Shown here: piece after piece, positions 17,815-27,878 of the stretch
Layout: every line of letters starts with the position of its first letter
How positions within the stretch are numbered: the first letter of the stretch is position 1
Origin: Deltaproteobacteria bacterium RIFOXYD12_FULL_56_24
GTDB lineage: Bacteria; Desulfobacterota; Desulfobulbia; Desulfobulbales; Desulfurivibrionaceae
Direction: 5' to 3'
NCBI GenBank assembly: GCA_001799285.1
Contig: MGTD01000059.1
Location: forward strand, 1 to 64,000
DNA length: 64,000 nucleotides
The notes under the pieces: generated by a model
Seen by the model: the letters and a program-made list of their open reading frames with translations, nothing else
What the model was told of the DNA's origin: nothing
Databases searched by the model: none
Translations under genes and position numbers: made by a program

Positions 17815-20513
17815 GCGTCCAGGATCTCCCTTACCTTTGCCAAAAGATCTTTCGACAGAAAAGGCTTCTGGATGAAGTTAAAACTGCCCTCGGTCAATTC
17901 ATTGCTCTTGATAATATTCATAGTATAGCCGCTGGCTAAAAGTACTTTTATCCGGGGGCTGACTTTCCTGATCGCCTCACTGACCTCTTTTCCGTTTTTC
18001 TTCGGCATGATCATATCAAGCAGGACGAGGCTGATATCTTCCCTGTTCTCCATGAATTTTACGATCGCCTCTTCGCCGTCTTCCGCGGAAATAACCTTGT
18101 AGCCAAAGGATTCCAGCACAATTTCCATCAACTTTCTCACGGAAGCATCATCTTCGGCCACCAGGATGGTCTCGTGGCCGCCCTTTACAGTAACGGCGGA
18201 CTCCGCATTTTGCTCAGGCATTGCCCCATCTTCACTGAGAGGCAGGTATATTTTAAATATAGTCCCCTGTTCCGGTTCGCTGTATACCTTGATGAATCCG
18301 TTATGCTGTTTGATTATTCCGTAGGAAATTGCCAGGCCGAGCCCTGTTCCTTCGCCGATCCCTTTGGTGGTAAAAAAAGGCTCGAATATCTTCTCTTGCG
18401 TTTCCGCATCCATCCCCTCCCCTGTATCGGCAACCGAAATATGCACATATTCCCCGGGCTTTCCATAACCATAGGCGGCAACGTATTCATCATCCATCAT
18501 CTGAAGACGGGTGCTGATCGTCAGTTTTCCGCCCTCCGGCATGGCGTCCCTGGCATTTACGGCAAGGTTTATCAGTACCTGTTCCAACTGCCCGGCATCG
18601 GCCAGGACCAGCAAGGATTGATCCGCAAGCTCCAGATATAAATCAATATCTTCCCTGATAAGCCGGTCCAGCATTTTCTCCAGACCCAGGATAAGCGCAT
18701 TGACATTAACGAGCGTCACTTCGACAACCTGCTTTCTGCTGAAAACCAGCAGTCTATTGGTAAGGGCCGCAGCCCGATCGGCGGCAATTAGCACCTCTCT
18801 CATTTGTCCCTTGGCAGAACTTCCTTCTGCCAGAGTGTCAATGACCATGGTGCCATAGCCAAGGATTACATTGAGGATATTATTAAAATCATGAGAAATT
18901 CCCCCGGCCAAAGTGCCGACTGCTTCCATCTTCTGGGAGTGAAACAGTTGGGCTTCAAGTTTGTTTTGCTCCGTGAGATCAATTCCTACGCCGCTGAGAC
19001 CAATTAAATTACCCGCATGGTCCCTCAATAGCGACGCTCTGAATTCATAGGGTATTTGTCTCCCCTCTTTGCTAACCAGCATTGCCTTGACACTGGTGCT
19101 GCCTTCTGCAACCGCTTCCAGAATGGCCTCTGATACCCGCTTTTCATCTTCTTTGCGGAAGAAATCAGTAGGCTTCATCATGGCGATTTCCGCGTCCATG
19201 TAACCGGTTACCGCATTCATGGTTCGATTCCACCTGAGGAATTTACCTTCCAGGTCAAAAACAAAGAAAAAGTCCTTCAGGGTGTTGAGAGCATTTTCAA
19301 TGAAGCTTTTCTCTGCCCTCAATTTCCCATCCGCCCGCTTTCGTTCAGAGACATCGCGAATGTTGCATTGCGCCAGCTTCGCCCTGTCGACCATATATAT
19401 ATCCGTGTCGATATATTGTCCGGATTTGGTCTTGACCTGAACATCTTCATAACTAAGGATGCCTTCCTTGTCCAACTCGCTCATGACGGATGGAAAATCA
19501 GTCATATCAAGAGATACCCCGATATCCTGAATGGTTTTTCCGACATACTCCTCCTTGGAATAACCAAACATTTTTTCGGCGGACGCATTGGCTTTGATTA
19601 TCTGCCCGGCGTTTTTTTCGAGAAGAATGATCCCGTCGTTTGCCGTCTCGAAAAGGCGCCGGTAGCGCTCCTCCGAGTCTGCCAACAAGTCTTCCAGCCG
19701 CTTGCGCTCGGTAATATCCTCTATAGCCAGAAGAATGATCCGCGCCTTTCCCCTTTCCCGCTCTATTTGCCTGGCATTCAGCAGCATGATGCGGCGGCCG
19801 ATGGTGGCAAAATTGTGCTCGACCTCATAGTCGTCAAAGGTGGTCTTCTGGGGAAGGATGGTTTCCAGCAACTCCCTAAGCCGGGGGATGTCCCACTGCT
19901 TGTTGCCCAAATCGTAGATAAGCTGCCCCACGGTCTCTTCAGGCTTAACTTTGAAAAAATCACAGAATGAACGGTTGACGGTGACCACCCTGAGGTTGTG
20001 GTCCAGAGAGATGAGAGGTTCGCGCACCGTGTTGATGACGCTCTCCGCAAATTCATGGGCTGCATCCGCGGATTTTTTAATCACCTCAAGCTCTATTCTG
20101 GTCTTTTCCAGACCTGCTTCTATCTCCTTGCGCTCGGTAATGTCCTCGATGGCCAGGAGGATGACCCGCTTCTTTCCCCTTTCCCGCTCTATTTGCCGGG
20201 CATTCAGCAGCATGATGCGGTGACCGATGGTGGCAAAATTGTGTTCGACCTCATAGTCGTCAAAGGTGGTCTTCTGGGGAAGGATGGTTTCCAGCAACTC
20301 CCGAAGCCGGGGGATGTCCCACTGCTTGTTGCCCAGATCGTAGATAAGCTGCCCCACGGTCTCCTCGGGTTTTACCTTGAAAAATTCATAGAAGGAACGG
20401 CTGACCGTGACCACTCTCAAATCCTGATCCAATGCGATTAAGGGCTCCCGCACGGTGTCAATAATGCTGTCGGCATATTCCTTGGAGCTTGTTACGGTTT
20501 TCCCTCTGACCAT
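17811..20513 (-). CDS. Multi-PAS hybrid sensor histidine kinase
   Basis: A 900-residue soluble kinase without membrane segments. The order is PAS1 (about 10-135), PAS2 (152-277), PAS3 (285-395), PAS4 (400-520), then HisKA with [11 protein letters not shown], HATPase with [11 protein letters not shown], and a C-terminal receiver with [16 protein letters not shown]1 and PAS2 are almost identical, offset by 426 bp at the DNA level, pointing to a recent tandem duplication. The start has AAGGAGG at good distance. It is co-transcribed with the RpfG-like regulator, so it probably controls cyclic di-GMP turnover. PAS ligands cannot be told from sequence. Confidence 0.92.
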   Translation of the reverse strand: MVRGKTVTSSKEYADSIIDTVREPLIALDQDLRVVTVSRSFYEFFKVKPEETVGQLIYDLGNKQWDIPRLRELLETILPQKTTFDDYEVEHNFATIGHRIMLLNARQIERERGKKRVILLAIEDITERKEIEAGLEKTRIELEVIKKSADAAHEFAESVINTVREPLISLDHNLRVVTVNRSFCDFFKVKPEETVGQLIYDLGNKQWDIPRLRELLETILPQKTTFDDYEVEHNFATIGRRIMLLNARQIERERGKARIILLAIEDITERKRLEDLLADSEERYRRLFETANDGIILLEKNAGQIIKANASAEKMFGYSKEEYVGKTIQDIGVSLDMTDFPSVMSELDKEGILSYEDVQVKTKSGQYIDTDIYMVDRAKLAQCNIRDVSERKRADGKLRAEKSFIENALNTLKDFFFVFDLEGKFLRWNRTMNAVTGYMDAEIAMMKPTDFFRKEDEKRVSEAILEAVAEGSTSVKAMLVSKEGRQIPYEFRASLLRDHAGNLIGLSGVGIDLTEQNKLEAQLFHSQKMEAVGTLAGGISHDFNNILNVILGYGTMVIDTLAEGSSAKGQMREVLIAADRAAALTNRLLVFSRKQVVEVTLVNVNALILGLEKMLDRLIREDIDLYLELADQSLLVLADAGQLEQVLINLAVNARDAMPEGGKLTISTRLQMMDDEYVAAYGYGKPGEYVHISVADTGEGMDAETQEKIFEPFFTTKGIGEGTGLGLAISYGIIKQHNGFIKVYSEPEQGTIFKIYLPLSEDGAMPEQNAESAVTVKGGHETILVAEDDASVRKLMEIVLESFGYKVISAEDGEEAIVKFMENREDISLVLLDMIMPKKNGKEVSEAIRKVSPRIKVLLASGYTMNIIKSNELTEGSFNFIQKPFLSKDLLAKVREILDA

Positions 20514-20807
20514 TAGCTGCCTCCTTGTCTTTGTCAGGAACCCGTCGGAATTGCTCCCTCCGTTGCAGCAAAGTGAATCTTCCTGAGTCGTTTTAAGTAT
20601 GTTGTGAAGACGTGGAGTGGATGGCGCAGTTGATCGTTGCTGGCCGCTGGCGGTAAAGATTTATCTGGTTCTGCTGGTGATTTTTCCAAGTCTTCATTTC
20701 CCCACTATATCAAAGAACTGACCAATGGAGGGGAATAATCGTACCGAGTTCATTATGGACGTCATGCGACTGACGCAGATTAAGCCTTTACCCGGCTGCG
20801 TTAGCCG
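20514..20807. other. Intergenic region between the hybrid kinase and a small secreted protein
   Basis: A stretch of 294 bp carrying the kinase ribosome-binding site at its left end. No convincing gene, RNA or terminator was recognised in the rest. A short plus-strand reading frame at 20725 has no coding features I trust. Confidence 0.4.
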
Positions 20808-21182
20808 CTATCTGCTGGCGCCGGCTTCCTCCTGTGGGACAAAAGCTTTACGCAGCCGCCGGTCGATTTGCAGGAGCTCGTCCACGTTTTCCCCGGTGAG
20901 ATCCCAGGTGTAGTCTCCCTTTGCATTGCGCTGCAGCTTGATTTTAGCCGGTTTTCTCGGCTTGGCCTGAGGCCGGGCGGAAGCCGGCGGGGACGAATAC
21001 TGCCTGGGGGCAGAAAGCGGCGGCGGCCCGACAACCACTTTTGACACTTGCCTGGCAGTCGGCTCTGCCGCCATGGTTACGGGCAAGCCAACTGCAGAGA
21101 TGGCCAGCGATAAAATCAGAGCACCAAGCCAGGCCTTGCCCACTGCCATTCCTCGACGGGAGCTGTCTTCTGCTGCGGTCAT
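20808..21182 (-). CDS. Small secreted proline-rich protein of unknown function
   Basis: About 124 residues. A signal-peptide-like segment GALILSLAISAVGLPVTMAA (about 21-40) ends in an AxA-like site. The mature part is Pro/Lys-rich (PPLSAPRQYSSPPASARPQ) and ends with a charged helix DELLQIDRRLRKAF. ATG 21182 has AGGAGG 7 nt upstream; GTG 21185 is also possible. It looks exported to the periplasm. No domain is recognised. It is flanked by the hybrid kinase and the DUF2914-like gene on the same strand, with gaps large enough for separate promoters. Confidence 0.6.
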   Translation of the reverse strand: MTAAEDSSRRGMAVGKAWLGALILSLAISAVGLPVTMAAEPTARQVSKVVVGPPPLSAPRQYSSPPASARPQAKPRKPAKIKLQRNAKGDYTWDLTGENVDELLQIDRRLRKAFVPQEEAGASR

Positions 21183-21326
21183 CACAGTTCCTCCTGCGGC
21201 TGAATCGATTCCAGTTTAATTAGAGCGAGAAAGCATTACCGTATCACATCTTCTTTTGGTGAGGCAACAAATGGTTGTTACTTGTCGCCGGGAGGGATTT
21301 AAATTTCTCTAATCGCGCCCTGTCCG

Positions 21327-22433
21327 TCACAGGCGCCATATCGTCACCCTGTCCGGTTCGGGCGGCGTACCCGTTACCACGCTGAAAGCATGAGTAACAA
21401 CGGTGCGGCCGTTTTCCGTTTCCACATGTACCTTCCATTTCCCCGCCGCCACTTCCCGCTTGTAGGTGTAGCCCCGAAAGCCGCCATTGCGGCCGCCGGC
21501 AATGGTAAAACCGGGGCGGGAAGCGGTAACCCAGCCGCGCTTGGCGTCGTAATGCTCCCAACGATGATACAGACGGGTACTTAACCCCCTCGGGGCAAAA
21601 ACAGAGGAAACACAGTAAAGCCGCTCGCCTGGCCCAAGATGCACCTCGGTTGACAGCTCCCGCCAGAAAACCCACCAGGGGGTCTTTTCCATGGTAAGAC
21701 AAAATTTGCCCTCTGCATGGGCAAAATCTCTTCCCACCTGAATATCCCTCTTCACCAGGGGAACCGGCGGGATCATATCCAGGGGATAGGCCACCGCCAG
21801 CAGGGCGGCGATGATCCAGACCGGCGCCGCCCGTCCGGGACACCCCGGGGTTTTTTTGCGCAGCCAGTGGGTAAGCCCAGCCCCAGCAAGGGTGCTGAGG
21901 TAAAACCAGACCATGCCGATGCTGCCGACCAGAAATGGGAGTAAAAAATTGAACAGCAGCATGGCGCAAAGCCCGAACAAGGCCCAGGTGAGAGTGAAAC
22001 GATGGTACTTGTCGTCAATGAATTCGTTGGCGATCAGCAAGACGCCGATACACAAGGACCACAGCACGGCGGTCAGGTGACTGGAGCTTTGAAAGTAGAG
22101 GATGAAAAGCGCGCTGAAAAGCCCGCCGAACAGAAACTGGAGCAGCAGAAAAGGGGCGCGTTCCTGCCAGATTGACCTTAGCGGGGCAAACAGAGCTGTT
22201 TTTTGCGGAATAATCTCGGCAGGGAAGCCACCTCCAACCCCGACTGCGGCAAGAGCGTGGCGCCGATGCCCCAGCCACCACAGGATGCCTCCCGCTGCGG
22301 TGAGATAACCGGAGAGGATCCAGAGATCAGTTGAGGCGACGGAAAAGCCAATAGTAAGGGCATCCCACAAAAAACCGCCAAAGAAGGCCAGGACGGAAAA
22401 AAAGGGGCGCAGCTTGGCAAATTTATCTTTCAC
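21327..22433 (-). CDS. DUF2914-type membrane protein
   Basis: A 368-residue protein with about six hydrophobic segments in residues 10-225 (for example VLAFFGGFLWDALTIGFSV and FLLLQFLFGGLFSALFILYF). A soluble C-terminal domain follows, with VSSVFAPRGLSTRLYHRWEH, GFTIAGGRNGGFRGYTYKRE, and a Trp-rich ending GKWKVHVETENGR. That C-terminal pattern matches DUF2914, a domain of unknown function usually found in proteobacterial envelope proteins. The likely topology is inner-membrane anchored with a periplasmic C-terminus. It lies 40 bp downstream of the YkgJ-like gene on the same strand and may be co-transcribed. Confidence 0.7.
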   Translation of the reverse strand: MKDKFAKLRPFFSVLAFFGGFLWDALTIGFSVASTDLWILSGYLTAAGGILWWLGHRRHALAAVGVGGGFPAEIIPQKTALFAPLRSIWQERAPFLLLQFLFGGLFSALFILYFQSSSHLTAVLWSLCIGVLLIANEFIDDKYHRFTLTWALFGLCAMLLFNFLLPFLVGSIGMVWFYLSTLAGAGLTHWLRKKTPGCPGRAAPVWIIAALLAVAYPLDMIPPVPLVKRDIQVGRDFAHAEGKFCLTMEKTPWWVFWRELSTEVHLGPGERLYCVSSVFAPRGLSTRLYHRWEHYDAKRGWVTASRPGFTIAGGRNGGFRGYTYKREVAAGKWKVHVETENGRTVVTHAFSVVTGTPPEPDRVTIWRL

Positions 22434-22473
22434 GGATCAGTCCTGAAGGAAAGCGGGAAAAAGGCAGTTTGCC

Positions 22474-23244
22474 CTATCGCTTCAACTGGAGGGTGGGTTT
22501 GTTGCCCAACACCAGCTTGAGCCAGTCGTAGCCGAAGGTGAGCAGGGCCTCGTCATCGGTCTCGATAAGGCGCTTGCGCGATTTATCCAGCCGATAGAGG
22601 TTGAGCAGGTTATGCTCCGCCACATACTGCCGGTAGCGGTCGATGTTGTAACAGACCATGAAGGCCAGCTGCTGCCGGGGGCCGGCAGCGCCCTCGCTCT
22701 GCCAGGGGTTTGAGGCAAAGAGGGGATCCATCTCGGCCCAGAGATCGTCCATGGCGTTATAATAGACCAGCTGTTGGTCGCGGAGCCACTCCTTCACCGT
22801 CCACTCTTTTTTCTCCTGATGACCAAGACAGTAAGGATGAGCGGTGAGAAAATAATAGGCCCGAGGCTGGCCCCGCTCCGGGTTGCGATCCACAGCCCGC
22901 TCCAAAGGGTAGGTGCGGCACGCGGAGGGGCGATCCTCATAAACCAGACAACCCTGGGCCGGGTTGAGAAACGGGCAGCTATTTTCCGCGTCATCCCGCA
23001 TCCGCATGACAATGGCGGGAAAAAACGGGTTGGCGCCCTGGGCCACGCCGGTGTAAGTGTTGAGCAACTCCTCCGAGGTGAGCCCCAGCCTTTTTTTCAG
23101 GCGGATGAGATCGTAAGGATAAAGATAGAGGGTAAGCTTCCGGCAGCAGCGGGTAAAGCAGGGAACCTCGGCATAGCAGGCAAAGGGAAACGAGGAGTCC
23201 CCCAGGGGCTGCATGCCTTCGGGAAATTTTTTCAGGTCGGCCAT
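22474..23244 (-). CDS. YkgJ-family cysteine-cluster protein (paralogue)
   Basis: A 256-residue protein. Cysteine motifs FACYAEVPCFTRCCRKL (about 21-37), CPFLNPAQGCLVYEDRPSAC (about 90) and YPLERAVDR match the metal-chelating YkgJ layout and the copy at 13270-14001. ATG 23244 with AGGAAA upstream is chosen; the longer reading adds 52 residues with no family match. It diverges from the lipoprotein gene at 23393, so the 148-bp gap should hold two promoters. The function is unknown beyond probable metal binding. Confidence 0.72.
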   Translation of the reverse strand: MADLKKFPEGMQPLGDSSFPFACYAEVPCFTRCCRKLTLYLYPYDLIRLKKRLGLTSEELLNTYTGVAQGANPFFPAIVMRMRDDAENSCPFLNPAQGCLVYEDRPSACRTYPLERAVDRNPERGQPRAYYFLTAHPYCLGHQEKKEWTVKEWLRDQQLVYYNAMDDLWAEMDPLFASNPWQSEGAAGPRQQLAFMVCYNIDRYRQYVAEHNLLNLYRLDKSRKRLIETDDEALLTFGYDWLKLVLGNKPTLQLKR

Positions 23245-23392
23245 TATCTTTTTCCTGGTGCAATATGAACAGCGCGGTAACAATGCAAAGATGAATTGTT
23301 GCCGTAAAAGCTTCTTATAAGGGGCGCGCAAATTACCATCCTGCCGCCAAAAGGTCAATATCCATGCCGAGTACTGCTTCTGAGGAGAACGA

Positions 23393-25279
23393 ATGACCAC
23401 TCAATCGTCTCCTTGCCTGCGCGCCCTGCTTCCCGCCCTGGCCCTGCTTCTTCTGGTCTCGGCCTGCGCCCCGCCGCTTAAAACCGCGGCCTGGGTGGTG
23501 CGTTTCGACCTCAAAAGCCCGGCGGAGGTAGCCTCGGTCTGCCTGGAGGCAAAGCAGGCAGGGCTTGACGAGCTGCTGGTTCAGATCAGGGGGAGAGCCG
23601 ACGCCCTGTACCACAGCGACCTCGCCCCCCGGGCCGGGATCCTGGCAACGGCCCCGGCGGATTTTGACCCTTTGGCGCAGCTGCTCACGGACTGCGCCCC
23701 CCTGCCCCTCCATGCCTGGCTCAATGTTTTTTATCTCTGGGGCGGCGCCGCCCCGCCGGAAGATCCCAACCACCCCGGACACCCCGGCCAGCCCTGGATT
23801 CTCTCCGACAACACCGGGCGACTGGTTTCCAGCTATTCCGGGCGGGAGAAAAGGCTGGGCTGGATCGAAGGCAGCTATGCCGACCCGGCCTCCTCGGAAT
23901 ACCGGGCTCTTTTTGTGGCAGTGGTCCGGGAGCTTCTGGCCCGCTACCCGGTGGCTGGCATCCATCTTGACTTCATCCGCTACCCTGGCCCCAGCTACGG
24001 GAAAAGCGAGGTCCTGGCCGAAGAATTTACCCATCTTTGGGGGCTTGACCCCAGACTGCTGCCGGAGAGGCTCAACGCCGAAACCGTAACCGCCTGGCTT
24101 GAGGGGACGCAGCCGCCGGCAGACCGGGTGCTTACCACGGCGGCACTTTTCTGGAACGAATTCCGGGCCGGCCAAGTCAGTCGGCTGCTCCGGGAGGTCC
24201 GGATGGCCATGGCTCAAGGCGCCCCCCCGGGAACCATACTCTCGACCGCCGTCTTTCCCGACCCCTCCGCCGCCTATCTGGAAAACGGCCAGGAATGGCA
24301 GGCCTGGGCTGCGGAAGGACTGGTGGACGCCCTTTATCCCATGGCCTATTTCGGGGAGATCGACCGGGTGGGCGGCCAGCTCCGGGAGATTGCCGCAAAT
24401 ACCCCCCATGCCCCCAAGATTGCCTTCTGGGCCGGACTGGGACCCTCGGGCAAGGACCCGGAGCAAATTGCCCAGGAAGCGCAAATCGCCGGGGAGCAGG
24501 GATATACCGGCGCAGCCCTGTTCAGCCTGGGACAGCTCGTGAAAAGCCCTCCCGCTCGGGCCTGGGTGGAGGCGGCCCGCGCCGCCAAAGCTGCACCGCC
24601 ACCCGCCTCCGTTGCCGGCCGGAGCAGTCTCCCTGCCACGGCTGCCGCCACCCTTGTCCCCCCTGATTTGCTTGCCCTGAAAAACATCGTGACCAAGGCT
24701 CTGGGCGGAGCGGTTCCGGCAAATGAGCTGGAGGCCAAGCTGGCCCTGAGATTGCAGGAATATGACCAGGCCCGCCGACAGGCCATCCCCAAAACTCTCG
24801 GACAATTGGCCGGCGGAGTGGTTACTCTGCCGGAAAATCTGGAGTTGGCCGGCATCTTCCGCTATGCCCATCCCATGGACAGCCCGGCTCGCCGGCAGGA
24901 GCAGGAGGCGCTCTGTGAAAAGGCCCGGCAGCGGCTGCTGGCAGGCGAGAAATTGGCCGCAGTGGCTAAAAAAATGTCCCAGGACCCGACCAGAACCATG
25001 GACGGCCTGCTCCCCCCCCGCTTTTTCGATCCGCTAAACCAGCAGGACCAGGAGCTGGCCCGGTTGCAGCCCGGAGAGATCAGCCGGGTCATGCGGTCAG
25101 CCAACGGCTTCTGGTGCTACCGGCTCGAAGCCAGACGTCCTGGCAGACAGCTGCGGTTCGCCGAGGCCCCCTGGGAGGCGAAGCGCCTCCTTTTCCGCCA
25201 GGCGCTTAGCGTTACCCTGAACATGCCCCCGAGCGACGACTCCGCAAGCCGCCGGACCAACCTGCAGGCCAACCCATGA
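23393..25279 (+). CDS. Lipoprotein with GHL10 glycosidase-like and parvulin-like domains
   Basis: A 628-residue protein. The signal peptide ends in a lipobox LLLVSAC (Cys about 25). Residues 30-380 resemble the glycosyl-hydrolase-like GHL10/DUF187 TIM barrel: AAWVVRFDLKSP, LHAWLNVFYLWG, VAGIHLDFIRYPGPSY, and VDALYPMAYFGEIDRVGG. Residues about 470-590 resemble a PPIC/parvulin domain (IFRYAHPMDSPARRQ, LAAVAKKMSQDPTRTMDGLL, LQPGEISRVMRSANGFWCYR). The combination in one lipoprotein is unusual. It overlaps the next gene, a sensor kinase, by 4 bp, which suggests that cell-surface status and signalling are linked. Enzymatic activity is not shown by the sequence. Confidence 0.75.
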   Translation: MTTQSSPCLRALLPALALLLLVSACAPPLKTAAWVVRFDLKSPAEVASVCLEAKQAGLDELLVQIRGRADALYHSDLAPRAGILATAPADFDPLAQLLTDCAPLPLHAWLNVFYLWGGAAPPEDPNHPGHPGQPWILSDNTGRLVSSYSGREKRLGWIEGSYADPASSEYRALFVAVVRELLARYPVAGIHLDFIRYPGPSYGKSEVLAEEFTHLWGLDPRLLPERLNAETVTAWLEGTQPPADRVLTTAALFWNEFRAGQVSRLLREVRMAMAQGAPPGTILSTAVFPDPSAAYLENGQEWQAWAAEGLVDALYPMAYFGEIDRVGGQLREIAANTPHAPKIAFWAGLGPSGKDPEQIAQEAQIAGEQGYTGAALFSLGQLVKSPPARAWVEAARAAKAAPPPASVAGRSSLPATAAATLVPPDLLALKNIVTKALGGAVPANELEAKLALRLQEYDQARRQAIPKTLGQLAGGVVTLPENLELAGIFRYAHPMDSPARRQEQEALCEKARQRLLAGEKLAAVAKKMSQDPTRTMDGLLPPRFFDPLNQQDQELARLQPGEISRVMRSANGFWCYRLEARRPGRQLRFAEAPWEAKRLLFRQALSVTLNMPPSDDSASRRTNLQANP

Positions 25280-27582
25280 AACTCCGGACCATAATCTTCA
25301 TCGTCCTCCTCGCCCTTGGCATCCTGCCCATCCTCACCCTGGTCGGGATCAACCTCAGAGCCCATATCAACAAGCATGAGACGGTGGAACAGAAACGTAC
25401 CGCCGCCGAGGCCGAAAGCAGCTTTGTTTCCCTCCAGGCCCGGGTAAAGTGCATCCGAAAAAGTCTCCTCCAGGCAGCGGCCATCCCCATGACCGCAGGG
25501 CTCAATCCCGCCTCTCTGAATCCTGCCGGCCGCCACCATCTGGCGGGCCTGCTTATCGGCCAGATGAGCGCGGAAAAAGTGATTCTCGAGGTCCGTCTGC
25601 TCGACGCCTCGGGCAACGAGCTTGTCCACCTCCGCCGCAGCAAAGATTCCCTTGAAATCTCTGCGGAGGAATCGGAGGCGACGGCCCAATCCCTGCTGGT
25701 CAAAAAGGGGCTGACGCTCAAGAATGGGGAGGTTGATGCCCTGCTGAGCCAAAACCAAGCCGATCCAACCTTGAACCGCCTCAGCCTCACAACCCCTGTC
25801 CCCACCCCTGAGGGAGCAACGGCGGGGGTGGTTATCATGGAGATCGCCCCGGATCTGTTCCTTGAGGCCCAAAAAGATGCCTGCCGGGCAACGCCGGTCG
25901 GCGCGGTGGTTCATGTCCCGGCCGCCTTTCCCCAACCGGACCCGCGGCAACCCATTTCCCCCGGTGCCAACATCCTTGCCCTCTTCCCCGATCTTGCTCC
26001 CAACCTGGCGGGCAACCGCCCCTTTGTCTGGGAGAACAAATCCGGGCACAGCCTTACCTGGCTGCCGCTCATCTTCAACGACCGTCTCCCCCCGACCCTG
26101 TGGCTCGGTTCGCCGGTGGACCGCAGCGCGGCCCGGGAATGGAAGCTTTCCCTGATCTACAACATTGCCGGGATCGTACTCACCATCGCGGTCATCGTTT
26201 CCCTCATTGCCAACGCCATCGCCAGAAAGATCGACCGGATCAAGGAGGCGATCCTCACCGGTCTGGACTCCATCCTGAACAGGGGGGAAGAAAACGTGCA
26301 ATTCAGCTGGACCGGCCCCAGGGAGGTGGTCAATCTGGCCGAGGAGCTCACCACCCTGGCCAGCCGCTATGCGCTCACCAGGACAAGGCAGCAGGAGGCG
26401 GAAGCAGACCTGCGCCAGAGCGAGGACAAGTTTAGAAACCTCACCGCCTCGGCCCAGGACGCCATCGCCATGATGGACCACCACGGCAATATCTCCTACT
26501 GGAACGAGGCCGCCGCCGAGATCTTCGGCTTTGCCGCGCCCGAGGCTCTGGGTAAGCCGATCCACGCCTTGATCTCGCCGCGTCTATCCGATGCCGGCCA
26601 GCTGGGCGCCATCGAGGAAAGGCCGATGAGCGACGGGCCCATCCGGGAAACCATCGAGCTGATCACCAAGCGCAAGGACGGCACCGAGTTCCCCATCGAG
26701 CTCTCCCTTTCCGAGGCCAGAATCAAGGGGCAGTGGAACTCCATCTGGATCATCCGCGATATCACCGAGCGCAAAAAGGCCGAGGACGAGGCCAGGCTCC
26801 AGCAGCAGCAGCTGGTTCAAGCGGACAAGATGATCTCGCTCGGCTTGCTCGTCGCCGGGGTGGCCCATGAGATCAACAATCCCAACAGTATCGGGATGCT
26901 GAACGCCTCTCTGCTCCACAAGGCCTGGGAAAACGCCATCCCGGTGCTGGACGAGTACCACCGGGAAAATGGCGATTTTCTCGTAGCCGGCCTGCCCTAC
27001 AGCGAGATGCGCGAGCAGATCCCCCGCCTCTTTCTGGAGCTGGAGGAAAGCGCCCGGCGGATCAAAAACATCGTGCATGATCTCAAGGATTACGCCCGGC
27101 AGGACACCAGCCGCCGCATGGAGCCTCTGGCCATCAACGAGGTGATTGAAGCGGCGGTGCGGCTCAACCACAACAAAATCAAAAACGCCACTGCCGACTT
27201 TCGCCTGGAGCTTGCCCCGGACCTGCCCCCCATCCTGGGCAACCGCCAGCGGCTGGAGCAGGTGCTCATCAACCTGATCCAGAACAGCTGCGAGGCCCTG
27301 ACCGGCCCTGAGCAAACAATTACCATCACCTCCACCGCAGACCCAGGGGCAAACGAGGTTGCAGTCCGGGTACACGACCAGGGCGGCGGCATCTCCGCCG
27401 AGGTCATCCACCGGATCACCGACCCGTTTTTCACCACCAAACGGCCGTCCGGCGGCACCGGCCTCGGGCTTTCTGTTTCCGCCGGAATCATTGAGGAACA
27501 CCGGGGCCGGCTGACCTTTGCCTCAAGCCCGGAAAACGGCACCACTGCCGTGATTTCCTTCCCTGTAGCAGGAGAACAGTAA
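25276..27582 (+). CDS. Membrane sensor histidine kinase with PAS domain
   Basis: A 768-residue protein. Membrane segments near residues 7-25 and 293-316 (IAGIVLTIAVIVSLIANAIA) enclose a periplasmic sensor of about 265 residues. A HAMP-like stretch and a PAS domain (about 388-505, DAIAMMDHHGNISYWNEAAA) follow. The HisKA His lies in GVAHEINNPNSIGML, and the ATPase motifs include GTGLGLSVSAGI. There is no receiver domain. Its start overlaps the upstream lipoprotein gene, and a sigma-54 response regulator follows 300 bp downstream. This is a likely cognate pair sensing a periplasmic cue. Confidence 0.9.
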   Translation: MKLRTIIFIVLLALGILPILTLVGINLRAHINKHETVEQKRTAAEAESSFVSLQARVKCIRKSLLQAAAIPMTAGLNPASLNPAGRHHLAGLLIGQMSAEKVILEVRLLDASGNELVHLRRSKDSLEISAEESEATAQSLLVKKGLTLKNGEVDALLSQNQADPTLNRLSLTTPVPTPEGATAGVVIMEIAPDLFLEAQKDACRATPVGAVVHVPAAFPQPDPRQPISPGANILALFPDLAPNLAGNRPFVWENKSGHSLTWLPLIFNDRLPPTLWLGSPVDRSAAREWKLSLIYNIAGIVLTIAVIVSLIANAIARKIDRIKEAILTGLDSILNRGEENVQFSWTGPREVVNLAEELTTLASRYALTRTRQQEAEADLRQSEDKFRNLTASAQDAIAMMDHHGNISYWNEAAAEIFGFAAPEALGKPIHALISPRLSDAGQLGAIEERPMSDGPIRETIELITKRKDGTEFPIELSLSEARIKGQWNSIWIIRDITERKKAEDEARLQQQQLVQADKMISLGLLVAGVAHEINNPNSIGMLNASLLHKAWENAIPVLDEYHRENGDFLVAGLPYSEMREQIPRLFLELEESARRIKNIVHDLKDYARQDTSRRMEPLAINEVIEAAVRLNHNKIKNATADFRLELAPDLPPILGNRQRLEQVLINLIQNSCEALTGPEQTITITSTADPGANEVAVRVHDQGGGISAEVIHRITDPFFTTKRPSGGTGLGLSVSAGIIEEHRGRLTFASSPENGTTAVISFPVAGEQ

Positions 27583-27611
27583 CTTTCAAGTAACGTCACC
27601 GCAGGGAGTTC

Positions 27612-27734
27612 TCTGGCTGATAATGTTTTCGCGGCTTCGGCTGCGTTGTCCCGTCCAGGGACGGGCGGGACAGCAGACGCCTCGGAGGCAGACAGGATGT
27701 CTGCCGAGAATGAGCGAAAACATTATCAGCCAGG
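27612..27734. repeat. Branched inverted repeat between kinase and response regulator
   Basis: Outer arms: CTGGCTGATAATGTTTTCGC near 27613-27632 and its complement at 27714-27733. Inside are two further perfect stems, CCCGTCC/GGACGGG around 27650 and GGCAGAC/GTCTGCC around 27690. The whole could fold as a three-way or cruciform structure. It sits between two genes of one signalling pair. No T-tract follows the arms. It may be a mobile palindrome or a structured RNA. Confidence 0.6.
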
Positions 27735-27878
27735 GAACGGTTTCTTGCCGACAAACCGCCGCCGCAGGCGGCGTTGGATGCTAATCACGGGGCAGGCCCG
27801 AAGGTCAAATAACCAATGAACAAGAGGTCACAGGGTGCCGCAAGATCTGGTGCCATGTGATCGCTTACGGAGAACAAC

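Noticed and set aside
23333-24871. A 512-codon minus-strand reading frame
   Set aside because: Antisense to the lipobox-bearing gene at 23393, which has a signal peptide and two recognisable domains.
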